Shown here one piece after another: positions 8,145-16,137 of a stretch of 64,000 nt of DNA (position 1 is the first letter of the stretch; each line of letters opens with the position of its first letter). Source of the DNA: Thermoleophilia bacterium (GTDB lineage: Bacteria > Actinomycetota > Thermoleophilia > Gaiellales > Gaiellaceae); the NCBI GenBank assembly GCA_020845695.1, contig JADLFG010000029.1:124001-188000 (forward strand). Direction: 5' to 3'. The notes under the pieces are model-generated. The model saw only the letters and a program-made list of their open reading frames with translations. It had not been told where the DNA came from and searched no databases. The position numbers were made by a program, and so were the translations under genes.

Positions 8145-9010
8145 GCTGGGCCGCCCACGATCTCGAGCCCTACGTGATCCAGAAGCACGCGGGGCTCCGC
8201 ATCGCGTTCCTGCCCCTGCTCGCCGGCTCGTACGCGCCCGACATCGCCTCGAAGTGGTTCGTCTACGGCGTCACGCTGTTCGGCGCCGAGCTGAAGGCCG
8301 ACAATCCGGCCCAGTTCCACCGCGGCTGGCCCGGGGTCGGCTTCACCCACTCGCTCGCGTTCGGTGTTGCGGCCGCGCTGGTCGTCTTCGTCCTCACCCG
8401 CAGCCGGGTCTGGGCGCTCAGCTTCATGGTCGGCCAGTGGGCGCACGCGCTCACCGACATCGGCGACACGGTCGGGTCGATGCTCCTGTTCCCGTTCACG
8501 ACCGAGCTCGTCTCGGTCGGCGCCTGGGCGTACGCCGGCCAAACAGGCCGTTTCATGGACGCCGCCGCCTACTACAGCGGCTTCGGCTTCGTCTGGGACG
8601 GGATCTTCCTCGTCTGGGGCCTCCTGAGCTGGCGCGTGCTCGCGGGGGCGTACTTCCGCGGCACGATCGTGCGGGCCGACTCGTCGTGGCGCTGGCTCGG
8701 TCGCTACCTCTCCGAGCCCGCGCTGCTCGCCCTCTACCGGGCCGCCTTCTTCTACGGCGCCTGCCGCTGGACGGCCTGGGTGATCTGGGCCCACGCGATC
8801 GAGGGCCACCCGTTCGACCTGACCTGGGGCGGCCCCCACTGGGTCCCGGCCGTGCACGCGTCGGACCTGAACCCGGGCGGCGGGACGCCGGTCGCGGTGA
8901 CGTTGGCCGGGGTGGCCGTGCTCGCAGCTCTCGCCGCACTCGCCTGGGTCCGGGCCCGGCGGGGCGGCGCCGCCCGGCTCGAGGCGCCAGAGCCCGAGCG
9001 GTTGGAGTAG
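8141..9010 (+). CDS. DUF457/YdjM-like membrane-bound hydrolase-fold protein
   Basis: 289 residues from ATG at 8141 (ATGA overlap with the small protein). Several hydrophobic helices alternate with conserved polar sites resembling the LexA-binding, inner-membrane associated hydrolase (YdjM, DUF457) family: DIASKWFVYG near residue 35, RGWPGVGFTHSLAFG near 65 and GQWAHALTDIGD near 100. The Asp/His residues could bind a metal in the membrane plane. Function is not established. The C-terminal 30 residues are a charged tail after a last helix (VAVTLAGVAVLAALAALAWV). Confidence 0.6.
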   Translation: MSWAAHDLEPYVIQKHAGLRIAFLPLLAGSYAPDIASKWFVYGVTLFGAELKADNPAQFHRGWPGVGFTHSLAFGVAAALVVFVLTRSRVWALSFMVGQWAHALTDIGDTVGSMLLFPFTTELVSVGAWAYAGQTGRFMDAAAYYSGFGFVWDGIFLVWGLLSWRVLAGAYFRGTIVRADSSWRWLGRYLSEPALLALYRAAFFYGACRWTAWVIWAHAIEGHPFDLTWGGPHWVPAVHASDLNPGGGTPVAVTLAGVAVLAALAALAWVRARRGGAARLEAPEPERLE

Positions 9011-9081
9011 CGGCCGCGCCCGGGTGGTCAAGGTTGGCCATTCCCCGGCGCAGGCGGAGGACGACAATCGGCAGCGCTGCC

Positions 9082-10272
9082 GTGACCACGACCTCCCACC
9101 GAGACCGGGTGCTGGCCGCACTCCGGCACGAGGAGCCGGACCGGGTGCCGCTCGATCTCGGCTCGACCAACGCGTCCAAGATCAGCCAGCGCGCGTACCG
9201 GGGTCTGCGGGCCGCTCTCGGCCTGCCGCCGCCAAAGCCCCGGATGAAGGACGCCGACGTCCACCGCCGCCACTACCTCCTGGCCGGCGAGATGGTCGTG
9301 CCCGACGAGGAGGTGCTCCGGCTGCTCGACGTCGACTTCCGCAGTATCTCGCTGGGCGCGCCGGACTTGGCCCAGGTCACCGTCGTCTCCGACGAGCGCT
9401 TCGTGGACGAATGGGGCGTCGTCTGGGGTCGGGTCGGCGAGGGCGAGTTCATGAACCAGGACGGGCCCTTCCAGCGGCTCGAGGAGCCGACCGCGCGCGA
9501 GCTCGAGCGTCATGCGTGGCCCGACCCCGACGATCCCGGGCGCTACCGGTCGCTGCGCGAGCAGGCGCTGCGGATCCGGGAGACGACGGACTACGCGCTC
9601 GTGCTCGACCTCGACGTCGGGATCGTCAACAAGTGCCAGCGGGCGCGCGGGTTCACCGAGTGGCTCGAGGATCTGCTGCTCCGCCCGGACTTCGCGGAGG
9701 AGCTGACGGCGCGGGTCGCAGACGTCGAGGCCGGGATCGTCCGGCGGGCCGTCGCGGCGGTGGGCGACCTCGTCGACGTGGTCGTCTTCTACGACGATCT
9801 CGGCTTCCAGGATCGCTGCTACATGCACCCCGACCTCTACCGGCGCCGGGTCAAGCGGTACCACGCCCTGCTCGTCGAGGCGATCCGAAGCGGCACGGAC
9901 GCGACCGTGCTGCTCCACTCGGACGGGTCGCTGCGCCAGCTCCTCCCGGATCTCGTCGAGATCGGAATCGAAGCGATCAACCCGGTCCAGACCACGGCGG
10001 CCGGGATGGACTCGCGCGAGCTGAAGGCCGCCTTCGGAGACAGCCTGTCGTTCTGGGGCGCGGTCGACACCCAGCGCGTGCTTCCGTTCGGAACCGAGTC
10101 GGAGGTCGTCCACGAGGTCGAGCGGCGGATCGCCGACCTCGGCCCCGGCGGCGGCTACGTGCTGGCCGCCTGCCACAACATCCAGGCGGACGTCCCGGGC
10201 GAGAACGTGCTCGCCATGTTCAGCGCGGCCAAGCGGCTGCGCTACCCGAAGCCGGGCCCCGTTCGCGGCTGA
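9082..10272 (+). CDS. Uroporphyrinogen decarboxylase (UroD/MtaA superfamily) protein
   Basis: 396 residues from GTG at 9082 (VTTTSHRDRVLAALRHEEPDRVPLDL); the frame is open far upstream but only as a shadow of other genes. The N-terminal RVLAALRHEEPDRVP motif is typical of UroD-superfamily proteins of unknown function and of corrinoid methyltransferases. The position of the usual HxC zinc pair reads HSD (LLHSDGSLRQLL), while a later Cys is kept (GGYVLAACHNIQADVP). True HemE is shorter and has different active-site motifs, so a haem role is unlikely. Its only neighbours are a membrane protein and the hopanoid operon; no corrinoid protein is adjacent. Confidence 0.7.
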   Translation: MTTTSHRDRVLAALRHEEPDRVPLDLGSTNASKISQRAYRGLRAALGLPPPKPRMKDADVHRRHYLLAGEMVVPDEEVLRLLDVDFRSISLGAPDLAQVTVVSDERFVDEWGVVWGRVGEGEFMNQDGPFQRLEEPTARELERHAWPDPDDPGRYRSLREQALRIRETTDYALVLDLDVGIVNKCQRARGFTEWLEDLLLRPDFAEELTARVADVEAGIVRRAVAAVGDLVDVVVFYDDLGFQDRCYMHPDLYRRRVKRYHALLVEAIRSGTDATVLLHSDGSLRQLLPDLVEIGIEAINPVQTTAAGMDSRELKAAFGDSLSFWGAVDTQRVLPFGTESEVVHEVERRIADLGPGGGYVLAACHNIQADVPGENVLAMFSAAKRLRYPKPGPVRG

Positions 10273-10297
10273 GCGCTCGGGCCGGAGCGGCTGGTGC

Positions 10298-10303
10298 TAC
10301 GTT
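10298..10303 (+). promoter_or_regulatory. -10 box TACGTT upstream of hpnC
   Basis: TACGTT lies 7 bases before the hpnC ATG at 10311 and would give a leaderless message for the hopanoid operon. It sits in the 38-base gap after the UroD-like gene. Confidence 0.45.
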
Positions 10304-10310
10304 CCCCGCG

Positions 10311-11162
10311 ATGTCGGCGGGAGAGCCCCTGGACGCGCCCGAGCTCGCGCTCGAGCCGATCGACGCCCGCGCGAGCGGCGAGAACTTCCCGGTCGCGTCA
10401 CTGCTCGCCCCGGCGGAGGCGCGCCCGCACCTCCGCGCGATCTACGGCTTCGCTCGCCTCGTCGACACGCTCGGCGACGAGGCGGCCGGTGACCGGGAGG
10501 CGCTGCTCGACGCTCTCGAGGCCGAGCTCGAGCGCTGCTACGGCGGCCGGCCGCGGACGCCGATCATGAGCAGGCTCGCCGTCACGATCGCCGCTCGCGA
10601 CCTGCCGGCGGAGCCGTTCCGCCGCCTGATCGAGGCGAACCGGCTCGATCAGCGGCAGGCGCGGTACGGGACCTGGGCGGACGTGCGGGAGTACTGCACC
10701 TACTCGGCCGAGCCGGTCGGGCGGCTCGTGCTGGGGATCTACGGCCGGGCGGGGGAGCCGGAGCTCGTGGCGATGTCGGACGACGTCTGCACCGGGCTGC
10801 AGCTCGTCAACTTCCTCCAGGACCCGCCGCGCGACCTCGCGCTCGGTCGGGTGTACCTGCCGCTCGAGGATCTGCGCCGCTTCGGCGTGCTCGAGCCGGA
10901 GCTGGCGGGGCCACGCTCCGACCGGCTGCTCACGCTCTGCCGGTTCGAGGCGCGGCGGGCGGCGCTCCTCTTGCGCAGGGGCTTGCCGCTCGCCGACGCG
11001 CTCGGTGGGCGGGCGGGGCGCTCCGTGGCGCTGTTCGCGCGCGGCGGCCTGGCCGCGCTCGCGGCGCTCGAGCGGGCGGGCTGGGACGTGTTCTCGGGGC
11101 GGCCGGCACCGTCGCGACTCACGTTCGCCTGGCTGACCGCCCGGGAGCTCGTCCGCCCGTGA
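10311..11162 (+). CDS. hpnC: HpnC, squalene synthesis (hydroxysqualene synthase)
   Basis: 283 residues of the squalene/phytoene synthase fold. ARASGENFPVASLLAP near residue 20 is typical of HpnC. The first Asp-rich site reads VDTLGDEAAGD (residues 51-61) instead of the classic DDxxD, and the second reads NFLQDPPRDLALGRVYLP with the expected DxxxD. In the three-enzyme HpnCDE route HpnC turns presqualene diphosphate into hydroxysqualene. The gene opens the hopanoid operon, and its stop overlaps the hpnD start (GTGA). It differs clearly from the neighbouring HpnD, which keeps canonical motifs. Confidence 0.88.
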   Translation: MSAGEPLDAPELALEPIDARASGENFPVASLLAPAEARPHLRAIYGFARLVDTLGDEAAGDREALLDALEAELERCYGGRPRTPIMSRLAVTIAARDLPAEPFRRLIEANRLDQRQARYGTWADVREYCTYSAEPVGRLVLGIYGRAGEPELVAMSDDVCTGLQLVNFLQDPPRDLALGRVYLPLEDLRRFGVLEPELAGPRSDRLLTLCRFEARRAALLLRRGLPLADALGGRAGRSVALFARGGLAALAALERAGWDVFSGRPAPSRLTFAWLTARELVRP

Positions 11163-12016
11163 ACGTTGACGCCGCCTACGCGGCCTGCCGGGCGATCACG
11201 CGCCGGGAGGCGCGCAACTTCGCCTGGGGGATCATGCTGCTGCCGCCGCCCAAGCGAGCCGCGCTCTCGGCGCTGTACGCGTTCGCGCGCCGGGTCGACG
11301 ATGTCGCCGACGGCGGCGATCCCCCCGCGGAGCGGCGCCGGCAGCTCGGCGAGCTGCGCGCGCTCCTCCACGGCCTGCCCCGGTCGGCGGGCGACGACCC
11401 GGTGCTCGTCGCGCTCGCCGACACGCTGGCGCGCTACCCGGTGCCGCGCGAGGCGCTCGGCGAGCTGATCGACGGGGCGCTCTGGGACGTCGACCGGGCG
11501 CGCTACGAGACCTGGCCCGAGCTGCGCGAGTACTGCCGCCGCGTCGCGGGGACGATCGGGCTCGCCTGCACCGCCGTCTACGGCCCCACGGACCCCGAGC
11601 GCGCCCGCCCGCTCGCGGAGACGCTCGGGCTCGCGCTCCAGCAGATCAACATCATGCGCGACGTCCCGGAGGATCTGCGGCTCGGGCGCGTCTACCTGCC
11701 GCAGGACGAGCTGGCCCGGTTCGCGGTCACGGAGGAGGAGATCGCGGCGGGCCGGACCGGACCCGGCTGGCGGGGGCTGATGGCGCACCAGGGCGCGCGG
11801 GCACACGGGCTCCTGGCCGAGGGGCTCGGGCTCGTGGCGCTGCTCGACCGCCGCAGCGCGCTCTGCGTGAGAACGCTCGCGGGCATCTACGCGGGAGTGC
11901 TCGGGGAGATCGAGCGGCGTCAGTACGACGTCTTCTCCTCGCGCCCCCGCCTCTCGGCGGCGGGGAAGCTGCGCGTGATCGGCTCCGGACTCGCCCAGGG
12001 GGCGAGGCGCCGGTGA
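11159..12016 (+). CDS. hpnD: HpnD, presqualene diphosphate synthase
   Basis: 285 residues from GTG. The squalene/phytoene synthase motifs are canonical: FARRVDDVADGGD (DDxxD at 47-51) and QINIMRDVPEDLRLGRVYLP (DxxxD). HpnD condenses two farnesyl diphosphates to presqualene diphosphate, the first step of HpnCDE squalene synthesis. The start overlaps the hpnC stop, and its own stop overlaps the hpnE start, so the three are translationally coupled. Confidence 0.9.
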   Translation: MNVDAAYAACRAITRREARNFAWGIMLLPPPKRAALSALYAFARRVDDVADGGDPPAERRRQLGELRALLHGLPRSAGDDPVLVALADTLARYPVPREALGELIDGALWDVDRARYETWPELREYCRRVAGTIGLACTAVYGPTDPERARPLAETLGLALQQINIMRDVPEDLRLGRVYLPQDELARFAVTEEEIAAGRTGPGWRGLMAHQGARAHGLLAEGLGLVALLDRRSALCVRTLAGIYAGVLGEIERRQYDVFSSRPRLSAAGKLRVIGSGLAQGARRR

Positions 12017-13275
12017 AGGCGGTGGTCGTCGGCGGTGGGCTCGCCGGGCTCGCCGCCGCGCTCGACCTCACCGACGCGGGCTGGGCGGTGACGCTGCTCG
12101 AGGCGCGCCCGACCCTCGGCGGCGCCGTTCAGACCCTGCCCGCGCGGGACGGCGACCCGGAGCCTCCTCCCGACAACGGTCAGCACATCGGGCTCGGCTG
12201 CTGCGTCGAGTACCTGCGCTTCCTCGAGCGGGTCGGCAGCACGGGCGGTGTCCGGCGGGTGCCGCTGCGGCTGCCGGTGGTCGACGAGCGGGGACGCGTG
12301 GCAGTGCTCGGCGCCGGCGCGCTCGCGCTCCTGCGCTACCGGCATCTCTCGCTCGCCGACCGGGTAGCGATCGGCCTGGTCGCACGCAGGCTCGGGCGGC
12401 TCGACCCCGCCGCCCTCGACGGCGAGAGCCTCGGCGGGCTGCTGCGCCGCCTCGGCACCTCCTGTGCCGCGATCGACCGCTTCTGGGACGTCTTCATCCG
12501 CCCCGCGCTCAACCTGTCCGCCGACGAGGCGAGCGCGGCGGCCGGGGTCTTCACCGTGCAGACGGCGATGCTCGGACCGCGGGCGGCGAGTGACCTGCTC
12601 CTGCCCGCCGCGCCGCTCGGCGAGCTGCACGGCGACGCGGCCGGCCGCGCGCTCGCAGCGGCCGGAGCTTCCGTGCGGCTGCGTGCCCGCGCGGCCTCGC
12701 TCGATGGGCACACGGTCGTGCTCGCCGGCGGTGAGCGGGTGATGGGGGATGCCGTCGTGGTGGCCCTGCCGCCGGCCGAGAGCGCCGAGCTGCTCGGCGA
12801 GCCGGCGCCGCCGCTCGAGGACTCGCCGATCGTGAGCGTCCACCTCTGGCTCGACCGGGCGATCCTCGGGCCGCCGCTCGCCGCGCTGCTCGCGAGCCCC
12901 GCGCACTGGGTGTTCGATCGCGGCCGCCTGACCGGGCACGAGCCCGCGCGAGGTCAATACCTGACGGTGGTGGCGAGCGCCACACCCGATCTGGCCGCGA
13001 CCCGGGGCGGGGAGCTCGTCGACCTGGTCTTCCGCTCCCTCGTCGAGCGTCTCGGTCCCGCCGGGCTCATCTGGTCGCGCGTCTCCCGCGAGCCGCGGGC
13101 CACGTTCGCCTGCCGGCCCGGCACAGCCGTGCTCCGCCCCGGACCCGGGACCGGTCGCCCCGGCATCGTCCGCGCCGGCGCGTGGACCGCCACCGGCTGG
13201 CCCGCGACGATGGAGGGCGCGATCAGGAGCGGCCACGCCGCTGCCCGCGCCCTGCTCGGCGGGGGGAGGCAGTAG
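12013..13275 (+). CDS. hpnE: HpnE, squalene-forming FAD-dependent desaturase-like oxidoreductase
   Basis: 420 residues from GTG. The N-terminal Rossmann site VVVGGGLAGLAAALDL with LLEARPTLGG marks the carotenoid-desaturase-like flavoprotein family; NGQHIGLGCCVEYLRFLERVG (about residues 55-75) is characteristic of squalene-associated HpnE. The C-terminal FAD motif region is RAGAWTATGWPATMEGAIRSGHAAA. HpnE reduces hydroxysqualene to squalene. It follows hpnD with a 4-base overlap. Confidence 0.88.
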   Translation: MKAVVVGGGLAGLAAALDLTDAGWAVTLLEARPTLGGAVQTLPARDGDPEPPPDNGQHIGLGCCVEYLRFLERVGSTGGVRRVPLRLPVVDERGRVAVLGAGALALLRYRHLSLADRVAIGLVARRLGRLDPAALDGESLGGLLRRLGTSCAAIDRFWDVFIRPALNLSADEASAAAGVFTVQTAMLGPRAASDLLLPAAPLGELHGDAAGRALAAAGASVRLRARAASLDGHTVVLAGGERVMGDAVVVALPPAESAELLGEPAPPLEDSPIVSVHLWLDRAILGPPLAALLASPAHWVFDRGRLTGHEPARGQYLTVVASATPDLAATRGGELVDLVFRSLVERLGPAGLIWSRVSREPRATFACRPGTAVLRPGPGTGRPGIVRAGAWTATGWPATMEGAIRSGHAAARALLGGGRQ

Positions 13276-13318
13276 GGGCGCCGGCGGTCTCGCCGCCCCG
13301 GCTCGCACGCCGAGGCCG

Positions 13319-13324
13319 TACGAT
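13319..13324 (+). promoter_or_regulatory. -10 box TACGAT, possible internal promoter before shc
   Basis: TACGAT lies in the 94-base gap between hpnE and shc, 10 bases before the ATG of a short leader frame at 13335. It could give shc and the downstream genes their own promoter. Confidence 0.35.
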
Positions 13325-13334
13325 CAGCGGCGGA

Positions 13335-13373
13335 ATGCGGGGACGGCAACCGAAGCCCGGCGGCCGGCGGTGA
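13335..13373 (+). CDS. Possible 12-residue leader peptide coupled to shc
   Basis: ATG at 13335 opens a short frame (MRGRQPKPGGRR) whose TGA overlaps the shc GTG start (GTGA). It follows a TACGAT -10 box by 10 bases. The peptide is strongly basic. A similar short frame precedes the GntR gene at 56080. It may only be a ribosome-loading device for shc, or a chance frame. Confidence 0.3.
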   Translation: MRGRQPKPGGRR

Positions 13374-15241
13374 GCGTCGTCAGCGAGCCGTCCGTCGAGC
13401 GGACGATCGAGGCGGGCGTCCGGAGGCTCTACGAGCTCCAGGAGCCGGGCGGCTGGTGGGTCGGCGAGCTCGAGTCGAACGTGACGATCACGGCCGAGCA
13501 CCTGTTCTTTCTCGAGTTCATGCGCCTGCGCGACGAGCGGACGACGTTCGGGATCATGACCGAGCTGCTCGCGCGGCAGCGACCCGACGGGCTCTGGTCG
13601 ATCTACCACGGCGGCGAGCCCGACCTGAACGCCACCGCGGAGGCGTACGCCGCGCTCCGCCTCGCCGGTCTCTCCGACCGGGCGCCGCAGCTCGCCGAGG
13701 CGCGCGCCTTCGTCGAGGAGCGGGGCGGGATCGCCGCTGCCCGCGTCTTCACCCGGATCTGGTTCTCGCTCTTCGGTCTCTGGAGCTGGGAGGACGTGCC
13801 CGTGCTGCCCGTCGAGCTCGCGCTCCTGCGCACCTGGGCGCCCGTCTCCCCGTCCACGTTCGCGTGCTGGGCCCGCCAGACCGTGCTGGCGCTCGCGGTC
13901 GTCATGCACTACCGGCCCGTGCGGACGCTGCCGGCGGCGCGGGCGTGGAGCGAGCTACCGCGGGGGCGGAGCGAGCGGCGGCGGCGGAACGTCTGGGACG
14001 GAGTCGACCGCCTGCTCTCCCTCTACGGGCGCTCGCCGCTCAAGCCGGGCCGCGAGCGCGCGCTCGCGGTCGCCGAGCGGTGGATCGTCGACCGCCAGGA
14101 GCTCGACGGGAGCTGGGGCGGCATCCAGCCGCCCTGGGTCTGGTCGCTGATCGCGCTCGCCTGTCGCGGCCACGGCCCCGACTCGCCGTACGTCCGCCGG
14201 GGCCTCGACGGCTGGAACGGCTTCCTGGTCGACGACGGCGACCGGCTGCGCCCGGAGGCCTGCCAGTCGCCGGTCTGGGACTCCGGGCTCGCCCTGCTCG
14301 GCCTGGCCGCCACCGGCGCCCGCCGTGGTGACCCGGGCGTCGATCGCGGCATCGAGTGGATCCTGCGCGAGGAGGTGCGATCGCGCGGCGACTGGGCGCT
14401 TCGCCTGCCGGGCGTCGAGCCGGGCGGCTGGTCGTTCGAGTACGAGAACGACCTCTACCCGGATGTCGACGACGCGGCCGTCGTAGGGCTCGCTCTGCGC
14501 GAGCTCGGCGCCGGCCGGGCCGCGGTCGAGCGGGCCTGCCGCTGGATCGCGGCCATGCAGTGCGAGAACGGCGGCTGGGGCGCTTTCGACGTCGACAACG
14601 ATGCCTTCTGGCTCTACGACATCCCCTTCTGTGACTTCGGCGCCGTGATCGATCCGCCGAGCGTCGACGTCACCGCTCACGTGATCGAGCTGCTCGCGAA
14701 GGAGCCCGGCTACGAGGCCCGGGTCGACCGAGGCGTCGAGTACCTCCTCGCCGAGCAGGAGCCGGACGGATCCTGGTGGGGCCGCTGGGGCGTCAACTAC
14801 GTCTACGGAACCGGCGCGGCGCTGCCCGCGCTCGAGGCGGCCGGCTGCCCGCCGGAGCATCCGGCCGTGCGCCGTGCGGTCGCTTGGCTCGAGGCGGTCC
14901 AGAACGAGGACGGCGGCTTCGGCGAGGATTGCCGCTCCTATGATCGCGGCGAGGCGGGGCGCGCCTGGAAGGCCCGGGGCGAGTCGACGCCCTCCCAGAC
15001 GGCGTGGGGGCTGATGGGGCTCGTGGCGGCCGGGGAGGCGGGCGGCGCCGCGGCCCGCCGGGCCGCAGGCTGGCTCTGCGAGCGGCAGCGCCCGGACGGG
15101 GACTGGGACGAGGCGCACTTCACCGGGACCGGTTTTCCGCGCGACTTCCTGATCCGCTACCACCTCTACCGCCTCGTCTGGCCTCTGATCGCGCTCGGCC
15201 GCTACCGCGACGCCTCCCGTCACGCGGACGGGTGCCCGTGA
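13370..15241 (+). CDS. shc: Squalene-hopene cyclase
   Basis: 623 residues, GTG start, the usual length for bacterial squalene-hopene cyclase. QW repeats are visible: QEPGGWW, QRPDGLW, QELDGSWGG, QCENGGWGAFDVDND, QEPDGSWWGRWG, QNEDGGFGED and QRPDGDW. The proton-donating region is FEYENDLYPDVDDAA with D365-V-D367-D368; the Thr of the DxDDTA consensus is Ala369 here. Downstream IPFCDFGAVIDPPSVDVTAH is conserved. The enzyme cyclises squalene to hopene/hopanol at the inner membrane. It lies between hpnE and hpnA, and its stop overlaps the hpnA start. Confidence 0.93.
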   Translation: MSVVSEPSVERTIEAGVRRLYELQEPGGWWVGELESNVTITAEHLFFLEFMRLRDERTTFGIMTELLARQRPDGLWSIYHGGEPDLNATAEAYAALRLAGLSDRAPQLAEARAFVEERGGIAAARVFTRIWFSLFGLWSWEDVPVLPVELALLRTWAPVSPSTFACWARQTVLALAVVMHYRPVRTLPAARAWSELPRGRSERRRRNVWDGVDRLLSLYGRSPLKPGRERALAVAERWIVDRQELDGSWGGIQPPWVWSLIALACRGHGPDSPYVRRGLDGWNGFLVDDGDRLRPEACQSPVWDSGLALLGLAATGARRGDPGVDRGIEWILREEVRSRGDWALRLPGVEPGGWSFEYENDLYPDVDDAAVVGLALRELGAGRAAVERACRWIAAMQCENGGWGAFDVDNDAFWLYDIPFCDFGAVIDPPSVDVTAHVIELLAKEPGYEARVDRGVEYLLAEQEPDGSWWGRWGVNYVYGTGAALPALEAAGCPPEHPAVRRAVAWLEAVQNEDGGFGEDCRSYDRGEAGRAWKARGESTPSQTAWGLMGLVAAGEAGGAAARRAAGWLCERQRPDGDWDEAHFTGTGFPRDFLIRYHLYRLVWPLIALGRYRDASRHADGCP

Positions 15242-16137
15242 AGGTCTACGTCACCGGCGCGAGCGGCTTCGTCGGCGCCCACGTCGCCCGGGAGCTCGCC
15301 GAGCGCGGGGCCGACGTCCGGGCCGAGCGGGTCGATCTGCTCGACCCCGACGGTCTCCGCCGAGCCGTGGCGGGCCGCGAGGCCGTCTTCCACGTCGCCG
15401 CGCTCTACAGCTACGACGCCGACCCGGCGGTGATCGAGCGCGTCAACGTGGAGGGGACGCGCAACGTGATCGAGGCCTGCGTGCGCGAGGGCGTTCGACG
15501 GCTCGTGCACACGAGCACGGCGGGCACGTGCGGCCCCGTTCCCGGCCGAGAGGCGACCGAGGCGGACGGGCCGCCCGCCTGGGAGCTCGAGGTGCCGTAC
15601 AAGCGGACGAAGCTCGCCGCCGAGCGGCTCGTGCTCGAGGCTGCCCGAGCGGGGCTCGACGCGGTCGTCGTCAACCCGACCGCGCCGGTCGGCGACGGCG
15701 ACCGCAAGCCGACTCCGACCGGGCGGATGGTCGCCGGAGTCGCGAGCGGGCGGATCCGCGGCTACGTCGCCACCACCGGTCTGAACGTCGTCGACGTGCG
15801 CGACGTCGCGCGCGGCCACGCGCTCGCCCTCGAGCGGGGCGGGCGCGGCGAGCGCTACCTGCTCGGCGGCGTCAACCTGCCGCTGGTCGACCTGTTCGCG
15901 GCGATCGCCGATCTCGCCGGCGTGACACGCCCTGCCCTGCGCGTCCCTTACGCGGCCAGCGTCCTGGCCGCCCGCCTCGGGCTCGCGAACCCCGGCGAGG
16001 TGCGCCTCGCCCGTGTTCCCATGTATTTTTCCTCGGGGAAGGCACGGAGTGTCTTGGGGTACGAGCCGGGGCCGGTGACACCCGCGCTGGTGCGGGCGAT
16101 CCGGGACGCGGGCGTCGACGGGAAGGGAGGAGCATGA
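15238..16137 (+). CDS. hpnA: HpnA, hopanoid-associated NAD-dependent epimerase/dehydratase
   Basis: 299 residues from GTG at 15238, overlapping the shc stop; a GTG two codons earlier is an alternative. Extended SDR features: VTGASGFVGAHVARELAERG at the N-terminus, the Thr/Ser region VHTSTAGTCG and the catalytic VPYKRTKLAAE (YxxxK). HpnA-type proteins are conserved in hopanoid loci and are proposed to modify the hopanoid side-chain sugar. It is followed directly by hpnH with ATGA overlap. A short AT-rich patch (16020-16035) near its end differs from the local composition but keeps the frame. Confidence 0.85.
   Translation: MKVYVTGASGFVGAHVARELAERGADVRAERVDLLDPDGLRRAVAGREAVFHVAALYSYDADPAVIERVNVEGTRNVIEACVREGVRRLVHTSTAGTCGPVPGREATEADGPPAWELEVPYKRTKLAAERLVLEAARAGLDAVVVNPTAPVGDGDRKPTPTGRMVAGVASGRIRGYVATTGLNVVDVRDVARGHALALERGGRGERYLLGGVNLPLVDLFAAIADLAGVTRPALRVPYAASVLAARLGLANPGEVRLARVPMYFSSGKARSVLGYEPGPVTPALVRAIRDAGVDGKGGA

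Noticed and set aside
7000..9081. Long + strand frame leading into the UroD-like gene
   Set aside because: Arg/Gly-rich shadow of the CoA-transferase and DUF457-like genes; UroD similarity begins only at about 9082.
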